Assembly: GCA_905235825.1 (NCBI GenBank) | Contig: CAJONH010000122.1 | Location: 1 to 10,143, forward strand | Length of the DNA: 10,143 nucleotides | Origin: Candidatus Gastranaerophilales bacterium | GTDB taxonomy: Bacteria > Cyanobacteriota > Vampirovibrionia > Gastranaerophilales > Gastranaerophilaceae | Direction of reading: 5' to 3' | Shown here: positions 1-5,690 of the stretch, in pieces | Layout: each line of letters opens with the position of its first letter | How positions within the stretch are numbered: the stretch's first letter is position 1 | Position numbers and translations under genes: made by a program | Notes under the pieces: model-generated | The model's database searches: none | Told to the model about the DNA's origin: nothing | Seen by the model: the letters and a program-made list of their open reading frames with translations, nothing else

Positions 1-1
1 A

Positions 2-496
2 AGACAACATACTGTATTAAGAAATGCAGATGAACTAAGTCCGATATTAAGAGAACATGTAAAAGAACGAATATTTGACCAGCTTGCTGATGATTATGGT
101 AAAAATTGCGTTAATACAACAAAGGGTATATATTTTGAAAATGACTCTGAACCTTCCCAAAATATAGCAAAAAGTGCAGCGATAAAAAATTATATACAGG
201 CAAATAAGCAATATTTGAAAGATTTTGGCTATATTAAAAAAAGTGATACCGGATTTGGGCTTACTGAATTTAACTTATGGGGTGCGATAGGTAAAGCTCA
301 AATTGCCGAGATGTATTTAGAAAAAAGTGGAGAAATAACATTTTACCTTATAGATACTTATGATTTTAATAAAAAAGGAGATTATTTTCTCGTAAAAGCA
401 GGAAGATTAAATCAAGAAAGAGGACGACTTATACCTTATTTTTCAGTATATTCTGTTAAAATTGATAAAGAAACAGCATCCCAGTATTTAAAATAA
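2..496 (+). CDS. Hypothetical protein, 5' end outside window
   Basis: The frame is open from base 2 to the TAA at 494-496, giving at least 164 residues, so the gene starts upstream of the window. The TTG at 215 is an internal codon: the reading upstream of it is protein-like (charged, helical, with NADELSPILREHVKERI near the start) and there is no stop. The C-terminal half is probably an alpha/beta domain, with the segment FYLIDTYDFNKKGDYFLVKAGR followed by a conserved-looking PYFSVYSVKI strand. I recall similar IDTYDFN/LVKAGR tails at the C-terminus of large proteins in gut prophages and integrative elements, but I cannot name the family. There is no membrane segment or signal peptide in the visible part. 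It converges on the ORF at 540-1247 and ends at a strong hairpin. Position at the element side of a tRNA-fragment junction suggests mobile-element cargo (inference). Confidence 0.8.
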   Translation, partial: RQHTVLRNADELSPILREHVKERIFDQLADDYGKNCVNTTKGIYFENDSEPSQNIAKSAAIKNYIQANKQYLKDFGYIKKSDTGFGLTEFNLWGAIGKAQIAEMYLEKSGEITFYLIDTYDFNKKGDYFLVKAGRLNQERGRLIPYFSVYSVKIDKETASQYLK

Positions 497-503
497 TTAT
501 ACA

Positions 504-541
504 AAAATCACTCAATCTCAAAAATTTGATTGAGTGATTTT
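504..541. terminator. Bidirectional rho-independent terminator
   Basis: A perfect 14-bp inverted repeat (504-517 with 528-541, arm AAAATCACTCAATC) encloses a 10-base loop. The arms begin with A4 and end with T4, so both strands present a hairpin followed by a short U-tract. It lies between the stop codon at 496 and the convergent stop codon at 540-542, which it overlaps by two bases. Confidence 0.85.
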
Positions 542-1247
542 AATGAGTATCCAAATACCAAGCACCAACATAACCGACTATTAGAAATATTGCTGCCCCA
601 AAAATTACTACCCCATAAAGTATAAATCCCAAATTTAAAATAGTTGAAATCCATTTCGAGAGTTTCGGATATTTTATCATTGTTTTACATGTAATAAAAG
701 AAATTATAGAAATACTAATCGGTGAGATTAAAAAAATCAGAGTTCTTAAATAATCATCAGAATTAAATGTATAATGAAATTTAATTAATGATATAACACT
801 CGGAATAAATAAAAATAACCCTAATATCCAAGACATGACTAGAGCAATGAATAAGAATTTATGTTCCTTTTTAAATTTTTTAATATTTAATAAAATATTA
901 TTCATAACAAATATTCTATTAAATTGAAATATAAAAATCAATAATAGTTTTTTATTTTTATCTACTTGCGAATATAAATCATATATTGTAAATTCATCTA
1001 TTAGTATATCTTTAAAATCTGTTCTTTCTTTTACTGTAATCATAACAAGAAATATCAAACCGCCAATTTTTAATGGCAGAGCTAACCTATGTATAGTTTG
1101 TGTGTCAAATAATAATGGTTTCTTTAATTCGGGATGTTTTAGAATTGGAATTGCTACATAGAAAATAGTATCAACATTAGAAATAATTTCTTTTTTCAAA
1201 TAAGCATGCCTGCTTTCAATATCACGAGTAAAAACAGTTGAAATCAC
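540..1247 (-). CDS. Composite ORF: mobile-element-type domain plus three-TM membrane region
   Basis: A 235-residue frame from a GTG at 1245-1247. An AAGG seven bases upstream could serve as a ribosome binding site, and a stop lies only four codons further up. Residues 1-95 are soluble, with RHAYLKKEI, ILKHPELKKP, a basic LALPLKIGG strand and MITVKERTDF. This pattern reminds me of the small nuclease-like C-terminal domains (PBECR/MuF-tail type) on phage and mobile-element proteins. Residues 96-114 are low-complexity AT-rich filler. Residues 115-235 start with a methionine (codon at 903-905, no clear ribosome site) and hold three membrane segments, about 131-155, 168-187 and 203-231. It may be a 5'-truncated toxin-like gene read into a membrane-protein gene, or one true protein. 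The gene begins only 20 bases from the tRNA fragment. Function unknown. Confidence 0.55.
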   Translation of the reverse strand: MISTVFTRDIESRHAYLKKEIISNVDTIFYVAIPILKHPELKKPLLFDTQTIHRLALPLKIGGLIFLVMITVKERTDFKDILIDEFTIYDLYSQVDKNKKLLLIFIFQFNRIFVMNNILLNIKKFKKEHKFLFIALVMSWILGLFLFIPSVISLIKFHYTFNSDDYLRTLIFLISPISISIISFITCKTMIKYPKLSKWISTILNLGFILYGVVIFGAAIFLIVGYVGAWYLDTH

Positions 1248-1266
1248 TAAAAAGCCTTAAAATCGC

Positions 1267-1309
1267 CCTTCTAAGCGGTGGGTCGAGCGTTCGAATCGCT
1301 CCAGGGGTA
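1267..1309 (+). other. Attachment-site-like 3' half of tRNA-Arg(UCU)
   Basis: The sequence matches tRNA positions 31-73: C31 (1267), anticodon loop CTTCTAA with anticodon TCT (1270-1272), 3' anticodon strand GCGGT, five-base variable loop GGGTC, T-stem GAGCG/CGCTC around loop TTCGAAT (1290-1296), 3' acceptor strand CAGGGGT and discriminator A (1309). CCA is not encoded. Upstream, bases 1264-1266 do not complete the anticodon stem, and no D-arm or 5' acceptor strand is present, so this is not a functional gene. Homology starting at the anticodon loop is a classic crossover position for tyrosine integrases in tRNA genes. By that logic the element lies to the left and the native flank to the right. 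No integrase is visible in the window. Confidence 0.8.
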
Positions 1310-1333
1310 TTTTTTATACCCAAAAAATTTTTT
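1305..1333 (+). terminator. Probable tRNA terminator using the tRNA 3' end
   Basis: GGGTAT (1305-1310) pairs with ATACCC (1316-1321) around a T5 loop, followed by A6T6 (1322-1333). The left arm includes the last bases of the tRNA acceptor strand, so a mature tRNA 3' end and this hairpin are mutually exclusive in the nascent transcript. On the minus strand the hairpin is not followed by a T-tract, so it is a poor terminator for the leftward operon ending at 1338. Confidence 0.5.
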
Positions 1334-1337
1334 ATAA

Positions 1338-2648
1338 TTATTTTAATTTATAAATAAAAATTTGATTTTGGAAACTATCCGTTTTTTTATCTTCAAATTT
1401 AGTGAGATCTTTAGGCTCCATATCAAAATGATTAATACTTTTATTAATTATTAAATATATAGGTTTATCATTGTTTGCAATTATTTGATTTAATTCTCCG
1501 TAGCTATACAGTAAAATTTGAACGGAATTTTTCTCTACATCCATTAAAAATGGCTGCATTTCATATCCGCTTACCAACAAAATACAATCATGAAATTTAT
1601 TACTCCAATTATTTTTTTGAAATTCTTTTCCAAATTTATATTCAATTTCATCACCTGACAATCCTATTTCTACCGGTACAAATAGAAGTAATAACATACT
1701 CAATGAAAATATAACAAATAACTTATTTTTAATTTTTATATCATTATTTATCCACATTGTAATGATTAAGATTATTATAAAGAAAAATCTATGCCAAAAC
1801 ATTCCTATATAAATTCGGAATAAAAAAATAATTAAAAAACAAGTGGAAAAAACAAGAAAAAATTTTATTGCTTTATTTCTACTTTTAAAAAATAAATAAC
1901 CAAAGCTGAAAACGTAAGAGCTTATAGCAATTAAAGTCCATTTTTGGGGAATACAAAACCTTTCAAAATAAATTGAAATATCATTAGTTGTATAATTAGA
2001 AAATACAGAATAACGAATACAAGGATATAGAGTAATACCACCGCATAGAATAAGAATGCCAATACTTACAAATAAGATTTTTTTATCAATCATTTTAAAA
2101 TTTTTAATAAGGTTATTTATGAATATTAATGCTAATGGAAGAACCAAAATTGAAGCCATGGCACTTGTATTCGCTGATAATCCCAGTAATACGGCATACA
2201 AAATCGGCCTTTTTATTTGATTTTTATACAAACTCGCAACGCAAAATAATCCAAAAATTCCAATAGAATAACATCTCGCAAAAATAGAAAAATAATGTAA
2301 CATCATATACGAAAATGTAATGATAATTTTAAAAAAGTTATTAAAAGGAGCTTTTACCCATAACACAAATATTGCCATAACGGCAAAAAACCAATTAATA
2401 ATAAGCATAGGATAAGGATATGCTATATTTAATTTTGCAAACGGCATTATTAAAAGATACCATATTATGGTATGACCATGTTGGGCAAGATACCAATTAT
2501 AATCTTGTAATTTCATGTATCTTGAAACACAATAATTCCATGCTTCATCGTAACTCGGATAATGATTAATCATTTTAGGAAATGTTATAAACACAAAAAG
2601 AATAACACAAAATATTGCTATATATGAATCTAAATGCCTGATTTTCAT
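1338..2648 (-). CDS. GT-C family membrane glycosyltransferase (PMT/ArnT/GT39-like)
   Basis: A 436-residue polytopic membrane protein with roughly ten or eleven hydrophobic segments and a soluble C-terminal tail (about residues 340-436). The family pattern is seen in order: a first membrane helix (about 9-27), then an external loop with an acidic pair in YPSYDEAWNY (D34, E35), then HGHTIIWYLL (H57, H59), matching the GHPPLWYLL-type segment of GT39-like enzymes, then FARCYSIGIF (R125), matching their ARNYSLG-type segment. GT-C enzymes move a sugar from a polyprenyl-phosphate donor to an acceptor on the outer side of the membrane; the acidic residue of the first loop is the expected catalytic base. 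Donor and acceptor cannot be told. The start ATG shares one base with the stop of the restored upstream gene (TAATG) and has no Shine-Dalgarno, so translation is probably coupled. The operon runs leftward from the promoter near 3561-3589. Confidence 0.82.
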   Translation of the reverse strand: MKIRHLDSYIAIFCVILFVFITFPKMINHYPSYDEAWNYCVSRYMKLQDYNWYLAQHGHTIIWYLLIMPFAKLNIAYPYPMLIINWFFAVMAIFVLWVKAPFNNFFKIIITFSYMMLHYFSIFARCYSIGIFGLFCVASLYKNQIKRPILYAVLLGLSANTSAMASILVLPLALIFINNLIKNFKMIDKKILFVSIGILILCGGITLYPCIRYSVFSNYTTNDISIYFERFCIPQKWTLIAISSYVFSFGYLFFKSRNKAIKFFLVFSTCFLIIFLFRIYIGMFWHRFFFIIILIITMWINNDIKIKNKLFVIFSLSMLLLLFVPVEIGLSGDEIEYKFGKEFQKNNWSNKFHDCILLVSGYEMQPFLMDVEKNSVQILLYSYGELNQIIANNDKPIYLIINKSINHFDMEPKDLTKFEDKKTDSFQNQIFIYKLK

Positions 2649-3540
2649 TATGATAAAATACTATCATAATTAGCAATACCGAGCAATTTTTCAATTTTAT
2701 TTAATGCTGTATTTTTATTATCTAATACGGTTATATCATCTGATAGTTTGATACTGATTTAATTTTTGAATAAAATTCATTGATTTCTTTTTCAAACTTT
2801 GGAGGAAAGTATGCAGGCGACCTCGTTAATGATGCTGCATTAATTTTAACATTATTTTCATATAATGCACTTATAAAAAAGTCAAATTCTTTTTTTATTT
2901 CATCAGATGTAATATCAATATTATTAATTGCATTTATTGTATCATGTCCGGAATTACAAAAAGAATCGGCATCTATACTTAGTGCTGTTTCTTTATCTTT
3001 TAATACCGAAATTTTATCAAAAGGAACAATATAAATTGAAACCGGAACAAACCCCTCATGTTCAGCAGTAATTATAGGTAAATTGAATTTTTTATTTTTC
3101 TCGTTAAGAAAATTTATTTTTTTTACGGTTATCAATTCTGCCGTTTCTTTATTTAAAAGGAAATTTTCTTTTAATACGTCATCAAGACCGCCAAATGCAC
3201 GCATCGCTCCATGCTGAAATGTTTCTTGCTGTAATTTATCACTTGTTTCAAAAACTTTTTTAAATACTGAATTTTGCATTATATAGCGAGGAATAATCCA
3301 ATAATATTCAACCAAACCCAATCTTGAAAAACAAAAGTTTACCCAATTTGCTATATTCGGACTTATTTGTTTTGTATTTAAATAAACATCACTATGAGTA
3401 TCATAATTAACCATTACAGGTATTTTTCTGTTTCTTATATTACAATAATTTTCAAATGCAATTACGGCTTCATCGTGATTTTTATTGACTTCGGTATATG
3501 CATTTTTAAATAATTCCGTTATTTTTTCTTCGTATTTCAT
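2648..3540 (-). CDS. UPF0489/arginase-fold-like protein, frameshifted near 3' end
   Basis: As read, the protein has 269 residues and stops at 2731. The metal-site pattern of arginase-like folds is visible: NYDTHSD (D47, H49, D51) and SIDADSFCNSG (D190, D192), with a conserved-looking TRSPAYFPP near residue 239. This resembles UPF0489-type proteins, whose substrate is not known. The C-terminus is displaced by a one-base loss: adding one A to the run at 2747-2749 (after Ser264) opens 33 more sense codons, KLSDDITVLD through NYDSILS, ending in TAA at 2648-2650. That gives a 297-residue protein whose stop overlaps the ATG of the downstream glycosyltransferase by one base, the normal layout of a coupled operon. 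The start is supported by GAGAGG (3547-3552) six bases upstream and a good promoter. The break could be a real mutation or a sequencing or assembly error. The lost tail lies beyond the metal site, so partial function is possible. Confidence 0.75.
2748..2750 (-). other. Frameshift site (one-base deletion in A run)
   Basis: On the minus strand the codons GTA TCA AAC are followed by an in-frame stop 4 codons later. One extra A gives GTA TCA AAA CTA and restores 33 codons that end precisely at the start of the next gene. The heptamer A TCA AAC is not a canonical slippery site, because the P-site tRNA could not re-pair well after a -1 slip. A deletion is therefore preferred over programmed frameshifting. 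Confidence 0.75.
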
Positions 3541-3546
3541 TTTTTT

Positions 3547-3552
3547 CCTCTC
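3547..3552 (-). promoter_or_regulatory. Ribosome binding site of the UPF0489-like gene
   Basis: On the minus strand GAGAGG is followed by A6 and then the ATG at 3540, an ideal spacing. This fixes the start codon. Confidence 0.75.
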
Positions 3553-3560
3553 ATATTAAT

Positions 3561-3589
3561 ATTATATGTTATAATTTATACTATGTTAA
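3561..3589 (-). promoter_or_regulatory. Sigma70-type promoter for the leftward operon
   Basis: On the minus strand, TTAACA (3589-3584) and TATAAT (3566-3561) are separated by exactly 17 bases. The predicted transcript starts near 3554 and has a leader of about 14 bases that holds the ribosome binding site. The -35 box lies inside the first codons of the rightward gene that starts at 3583. Confidence 0.65.
3567..3575 (+). promoter_or_regulatory. Extended -10 promoter for the rightward operon (leaderless start)
   Basis: TGTTATAAT is a perfect extended -10 (TG, one base, TATAAT at 3570-3575). No -35 match is seen at the usual distance, which extended -10 promoters can do without. The expected transcription start, about seven bases after the -10, falls at 3582-3583, on or next to the A of the ATG. 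No Shine-Dalgarno precedes this ATG, which fits a leaderless mRNA. Confidence 0.55.
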
Positions 3590-4476
3590 CAGATTTTTTT
3601 AAGAAAAAGATAAAAATAAATATTAGTCTGCCGAATTTTCACAATCAGGTCTTTTTAAACCTGTGTTTTATTACCTTGCAGGAAAATAATAAATCAGTAT
3701 TCAAAAATAATTTTGAAATTTCATCGGCAGAAGGATGTTTTCCTTACTCAATTTGGTCTTCTGTAAGAGAACAACGCTATATAACAAAACATGATATGGA
3801 AACTACTCTCAGCATATATTCTAAACATAATATAAATGTAAATTATATTTTTGACAATAACAGTATTTCTAAAGAAGATTTAAATGATAATTTTTCTAAT
3901 CTTATGTTAAAATCAGCACACAAAGAAGGAAACGGTATTTATGTAAAATCAGATATTTTATTTGATTACATAAAAAAGAAATATCCGCATTTTAAGCTGA
4001 TTAAAATAGCTGATGAAAATGATTTTCAGCAAAAAGATATTCTAATAAGCGATAAATATAATAATATATTAAGAAAAAACGACATTAAGTTTAAAGAAAA
4101 TGCTTATATTACACTAAATCCATTGTGTCCTTCTGATTGCAGACATTATGAAAATCACAAAAAATATTTAGAACAAGAACAGTTGAATTATTATGGTGTT
4201 TCAGATGTCTATGTCTGCCCTTTAAAACGTGATTTTAATTTTTATGATTTAAAAAACAATCCCAATTTTATTTCGGAAGAAAGAATGCAAAGTTACATTA
4301 AAGCAGGTTTTTCTCATTTTAGAATAGATTTTCCTTATATAGAAAAATCTATAGATATAAATTACGGAATTTATGATACTATTGAAAGCTATATATATTA
4401 TTTAATAAAACCTGAATATAGAGATGAAATTAGACATATTATAATTAAGAAATTTGCGGGGAATAGAAATGGATAA
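3583..4476 (+). CDS. Uncharacterised FPYSIWS/cysteine family protein, paralog A
   Basis: A 297-residue soluble protein without signal peptide or membrane segment. Landmarks in order: EGCFPYSIWSS (50-60) followed by an R-rich RYI segment, NDNFSNLMLKSA (101-112), VKSDILFDYIKKKYP (121-135), then a strand leading into NPLCPSDCRHYENHK (179-193) with C182 and C186, a third cysteine in YVCPL (C212), AGFSHFRID (241-249), and a C-terminal YLIKPEYRDEIR (273-284). The alternation of strands and helices, with CxxxC at the end of a strand and a third cysteine later, recalls the peptidase U32 TIM-barrel superfamily, in which UbiU and UbiV bind Fe-S clusters by cysteines. I remember similar unnamed proteins in other gut anaerobes. 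Function unknown; the U32 link is inference. The next gene is a diverged paralog overlapping the 3' end. Confidence 0.8.
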   Translation: MLTDFFKKKIKINISLPNFHNQVFLNLCFITLQENNKSVFKNNFEISSAEGCFPYSIWSSVREQRYITKHDMETTLSIYSKHNINVNYIFDNNSISKEDLNDNFSNLMLKSAHKEGNGIYVKSDILFDYIKKKYPHFKLIKIADENDFQQKDILISDKYNNILRKNDIKFKENAYITLNPLCPSDCRHYENHKKYLEQEQLNYYGVSDVYVCPLKRDFNFYDLKNNPNFISEERMQSYIKAGFSHFRIDFPYIEKSIDINYGIYDTIESYIYYLIKPEYRDEIRHIIIKKFAGNRNG

Positions 4477-5302
4477 ATATAATTTAATTATAGATAATAC
4501 TCGTTTTGATATGGGCTTGATTTGGCAGATTTTAGATTTAAAAAAAGAAATGCCTCAGGCTTTTTATGAAAGAATGAATAAATTATCATTCTATTTTATG
4601 TTTCCATACAGTATTTGGTCAAAATCAAGAACAGAAAGAAATTATATACCTTTTGAAAATATAGAATCAGATACTAACCGTTATGAAGACAATGGATGTG
4701 CAATGTATTTTGAATTTGAAAATGTAGATGTAAAACCTGAAAATTTTCAGGACAGATATTCAAATCTCGTCTTAAATACCGCAAAAGATAAAGATTCTTA
4801 TGCCGTCGTTTTTAACAGCGATTTAGCCAGATATATAAAAGAAAATTACTCGCAAATCCGCCTTGTTCAATCTGAAATTAAAAGAAACCCTTATATTGAA
4901 GCACCTTTTGAATATGGAATTATTGATTATATTTCATATAAAAATAATAAAGATAAATTTCAAAATAAGGCTTCTTATATTCTTGAAGTAAATTCTTTCT
5001 GCAAAAACTTATACAGATGTTCAAATCTTTTAAGTAATAATAAACTTAATTACGGCATAGAACGTCCTATTAATTGCGGCGACAGATTAAAAACATTTGA
5101 AGAAATGAAAAAAAACGAATTGTTCGTTTCAATTGAAGAAATAAATAAAATTAATGATGAAGGTGTAGAAAATTTCCTTGTAAAAGCCAATTGCGATGAA
5201 CGATTTGAAGTACTTGAAGCATTTTTGTATTACCTTATCAAACCGGAATATAAAGACGAAATAAGATTAAGATTTATAAAAGCAGCATTAGGAAACAGAT
5301 AG
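4469..5302 (+). CDS. Uncharacterised FPYSIWS/cysteine family protein, paralog B
   Basis: A 277-residue protein from the ATG at 4469, overlapping the upstream gene by eight bases. GGGGA upstream of this ATG supports it over the in-frame TTG at 4454. It shares landmarks with its neighbour in the same order: FPYSIWSKSR (45-54), RNYI, DRYSNLVLNTA (95-105), a NSDLARYIKENY segment (116-127), EVNSFC (C178), C184, a third cysteine (C203), and LYYLIKPEYKDEIR (253-266). The cysteine spacing is C-x5-C here and C-x3-C in the neighbour, so the pair has diverged, possibly into two subunits of one complex as UbiU/UbiV did. Five cysteines in all (77, 178, 184, 203, 242). No signal peptide. Function unknown. 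Confidence 0.82.
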   Translation: MDKYNLIIDNTRFDMGLIWQILDLKKEMPQAFYERMNKLSFYFMFPYSIWSKSRTERNYIPFENIESDTNRYEDNGCAMYFEFENVDVKPENFQDRYSNLVLNTAKDKDSYAVVFNSDLARYIKENYSQIRLVQSEIKRNPYIEAPFEYGIIDYISYKNNKDKFQNKASYILEVNSFCKNLYRCSNLLSNNKLNYGIERPINCGDRLKTFEEMKKNELFVSIEEINKINDEGVENFLVKANCDERFEVLEAFLYYLIKPEYKDEIRLRFIKAALGNR

Positions 5303-5314
5303 TTAATTTACATT

Positions 5315-5689
5315 ATGAAATTTAAATTATTATTATTGTTGATTTGTATATTCGTATCCGTTATACAAACTTTTGCATATTATGACTTAACAACTCCTGT
5401 AGATGGTAAATCAATTGCTGATGATAATTTACAATTCAAAGTAATGAAAAGTCTTTATAAAATATATGCGGAAGAATATCCGGCATGTAGTGATTACTCC
5501 ATTAAAAATACACAAATTATACACTACCCTTATGACGTAAAAAAAAGGAAAAACAAATATATTGCAGGATATTGGAAAGAAATGTGGACTCTTAACGTAT
5601 GCGGCACCCCTATGCAAATTCCTGTAACTTTCTATATTAATCCTTGGGGTGCCTCATACTATATTGATAAATCTTTTTTTAAACAGTAA
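5315..5689 (+). CDS. Small secreted protein with signal peptide
   Basis: 124 residues. The N-terminus MKFK plus a hydrophobic stretch (5-20) and small-residue exit before AYYD is a Sec signal peptide, with likely cleavage after A21. There is no lipobox cysteine. The mature part of about 100 residues has two cysteines (C58 and C96), which could form a disulfide, and a beta-rich C-terminus with YWKEMWTLNVCG and IPVTFYINPWGASYYI. I do not recognise the family. It lies 12 bases after the stop of paralog B on the same strand, so it is probably the last gene of that operon, acting outside the cytoplasmic membrane. No clear Shine-Dalgarno is seen. Its stop codon is one base from the stop of the convergent gene. 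Confidence 0.75.
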   Translation: MKFKLLLLLICIFVSVIQTFAYYDLTTPVDGKSIADDNLQFKVMKSLYKIYAEEYPACSDYSIKNTQIIHYPYDVKKRKNKYIAGYWKEMWTLNVCGTPMQIPVTFYINPWGASYYIDKSFFKQ

Positions 5690-5690
5690 T

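Noticed and set aside
1240..1309. Complete tRNA gene
   Set aside because: No D-arm, no 5' acceptor strand and a mismatched 5' anticodon stem; only the 3' half is present.
1475..1714. Plus-strand 79-codon frame inside the glycosyltransferase gene
   Set aside because: It is antisense to a well-supported membrane protein gene and shows no protein-like features or ribosome site. The same holds for the antisense frames at 2780-3034, 6337-6573, 8121-8387, 8469-8651 and 9247-9432.
2744..2752. Programmed -1 frameshift as the explanation for the out-of-frame tail
   Set aside because: The sequence A TCA AAC is not an X XXY YYZ slippery heptamer and I see no clear downstream stimulator; a one-base deletion is simpler.
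4454..4468. TTG start five codons upstream for paralog B
   Set aside because: The ATG at 4469 has GGGGA at a fitting distance; the extra residues are not conserved with paralog A.
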